Shown: one piece after another, positions 33,770 to 34,070 of the stretch
Position numbering within the stretch: position 1 is the first letter of the stretch
How the letters are laid out: every line of letters begins with the position of its first letter
From: Vibrio splendidus 12E03
Lineage (GTDB): Bacteria > Pseudomonadota > Gammaproteobacteria > Enterobacterales > Vibrionaceae
Assembly (NCBI RefSeq): GCF_000272105.2
Contig: NZ_AJZD02000009.1
Span: 1 to 34,070 of the forward strand
Direction: 5' to 3'
Length of the DNA: 34,070 bases
Program-made: the position numbers and the translations under genes
Notes under the pieces: generated by a model
Database searches by the model: none
Told to the model about the DNA's origin: nothing
The model's input: the letters and a program-made list of their open reading frames with translations, nothing else

Positions 33770-33900
33770 GACCGAGATGCCTAAACCTGTTTAATTGGGA
33801 AGTAATAAATACTGTTTAACGAATGAGGCTGGCATCAAGCGAATATCATCAAGGTGACGGAACGATTCCGATTAAACACCGAATGTAGAGCTGCTGTCCG
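33770..33900 (+). ncRNA. Candidate bridge RNA of the IS (target and donor loops)
   Basis: Loop 1 is closed by GATGCC (33776-33781) with GGCATC (33831-33836) and has an inner hairpin AGTA-ATAAA-TACT (33801-33813). Its 5' side carries TTAATTGGG (33791-33799), complementary to the attC half right of the IS (CCCAATTAA). Its 3' side carries TTTAACG (33815-33821), identical to the left flank. Loop 2 has an inner hairpin GGTG-A-CGGAA-CGA-TTCCG-ATTAAA-CACC (33853-33880). It is flanked by ATATCAT (33843-33849), complementary to ATGATAT in the left end, and ATGTAG (33883-33888), identical to the right end. Two loops, one for target and one for donor, is the layout described for IS110 bridge RNAs. Strand and exact ends are uncertain. 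Confidence 0.65.
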
Positions 33901-33927
33901 ATCCACTGTTGTCAGCGGGAGCTATTG

Positions 33928-33951
33928 TTGACAAAAGAGGGAGTCCATGTA
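33928..33951 (+). promoter_or_regulatory. Right-end half of a promoter formed on IS circularisation
   Basis: TTGACA at 33928-33933 is a perfect -35 hexamer close to the right end. When the right end (...CATGTA) is joined to the left end (G-AATGAT...), TAGAAT arises 16 bases downstream, five of six matches to TATAAT. In the linear insertion there is no such -10, so the promoter would exist only in the circle. Confidence 0.6.
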
Positions 33952-34070
33952 GCCCAATTAAGGGGTGAACAACGCCTCCACCCAAACCTAAAGCATTGTG
34001 CCATAAACACTAAAACTGAAGTAGAAGCAAAAATGCCAAGCGTTGTGAATCCCTCTTAAATTGCTTGTTA
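33952..34070 (-). repeat. Integron attC site, interrupted at its R' end by the IS
   Basis: Read on the minus strand, the site opens TAACAAGCAATTTAAGAGGG with AACGC after it and closes with GGCGTTGTTCACCCCTTAAT and TGGGC. These two ends form the imperfect inverted repeat expected of a VCR-like attC of about 120 bp. The last bases GTTA are missing here because the IS lies between GGGC and GTTA (32617-32621). The start of the site coincides with the window edge, so the gene of this cassette is outside. Orientation places the integrase to the right of the window. Confidence 0.8.

Larger units (their letters stand above)
32622..33951 (+). mobile_element. IS110-family (IS1111-group) insertion sequence inserted in an attC site
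   Basis: The element is about 1330 bp and encodes a DEDD-type transposase. Sub-terminal 13-bp perfect inverted repeats (ATGGACTCCCTCT at 32628-32640; AGAGGGAGTCCAT at 33936-33948) lie six to seven bases inside the left end and three bases inside the right end, as in the IS1111 group. There is no longer target duplication than a possible shared G (32621 or 33952). The left noncoding end is short (about 75 bp) and the right is long (about 225 bp). It sits at the R' end of an attC, in the opposite orientation to the cassettes. Established knowledge: some IS1111 relatives (IS1111-attC) specialise in attC sites. Confidence 0.85.

Noticed and set aside
33815..33826. Full 12-base match TTTAACGAATGA to the left IS junction as a second target copy
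   Set aside because: Only the first seven bases concern the target. The last five (AATGA) fall inside the element and may be chance, so I did not count them as guide evidence.
1..34070. CRISPR arrays, tRNA or rRNA genes, prophage genes
   Set aside because: No regularly spaced repeats, no cloverleaf-like RNA and no phage structural or integrase genes were seen.

Overview
The window looks like a chromosomal segment of a marine Vibrio, most likely close to the Splendidus clade. This rests on moderate to low GC, a NorM-type MATE pump of exactly 456 residues divergent from riboflavin synthase, a DUF3802-like protein, a LigE-type secreted ATP-dependent DNA ligase, a syp-type exopolysaccharide locus, and integron attC sites of the Vibrio super-integron type. 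The species assignment is inference from remembered protein similarity.

Layout. (1) 1-8.3 kb is ordinary chromosome: a chemoreceptor, an NlpC/P60 lipoprotein, a DUF3802-like protein, a fructosamine-kinase-family protein, a CPXCG zinc-ribbon-like protein, riboflavin synthase, norM and the ligase. Clear intrinsic terminators separate several units. (2) 8.4-28.35 kb is a syp-type exopolysaccharide locus in the gene order sypA-B-C-D, then a three-gene glycine-betaine-type ABC transporter, then a stand-alone HPt protein, sypG, sypH, sypL, M, N, O, P, Q, R. Compared with the 18-gene Vibrio fischeri locus as I remember it, sypE, the sensor and receiver parts of sypF, and sypI-J-K are absent. At least three operon starts (sypA, sypL, sypP), and more weakly sypM, carry a sigma-54 -24/-12 element preceded by boxes that match the described SypG site TTCTCANNNTGMDWN. 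sypG itself carries an apparent one-base deletion that splits the reading frame just before the Walker A motif. (3) 28.6-32.0 kb holds small minus-strand genes of mostly unknown role: an acetyltransferase, a DUF1801 protein, small membrane proteins and a P-loop kinase. (4) 32.0-34.07 kb is what appears to be the distal end of an integron cassette array. It has one cassette gene whose stop codon lies inside an attC, a truncated attC on its left, and on its right an attC split by an IS110-family, IS1111-group element.

How the genes work together. SypR should start the sugar-lipid intermediate. SypH, N, P and Q extend it and SypM acetylates it. SypL is the Wzy/O-antigen-ligase-type polymerase or ligase. 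SypO, SypD, SypC and SypB would control chain length and export through periplasm and outer membrane. The orphan HPt is positioned to phosphorylate SypG at D53, and SypG would then drive the sigma-54 promoters.

The most unusual item is the insertion sequence. Its 3' noncoding end (about 33770-33900) can be folded into two loops. One carries segments matching both halves of the attC target, and the other carries segments matching both ends of the element, as expected of a bridge (guide) RNA. Joining the two ends in a circle would create TTGACA-N16-TAGAAT. The transposase is broken by one frameshift and one stop, but the proposed RNA and the ends look intact.
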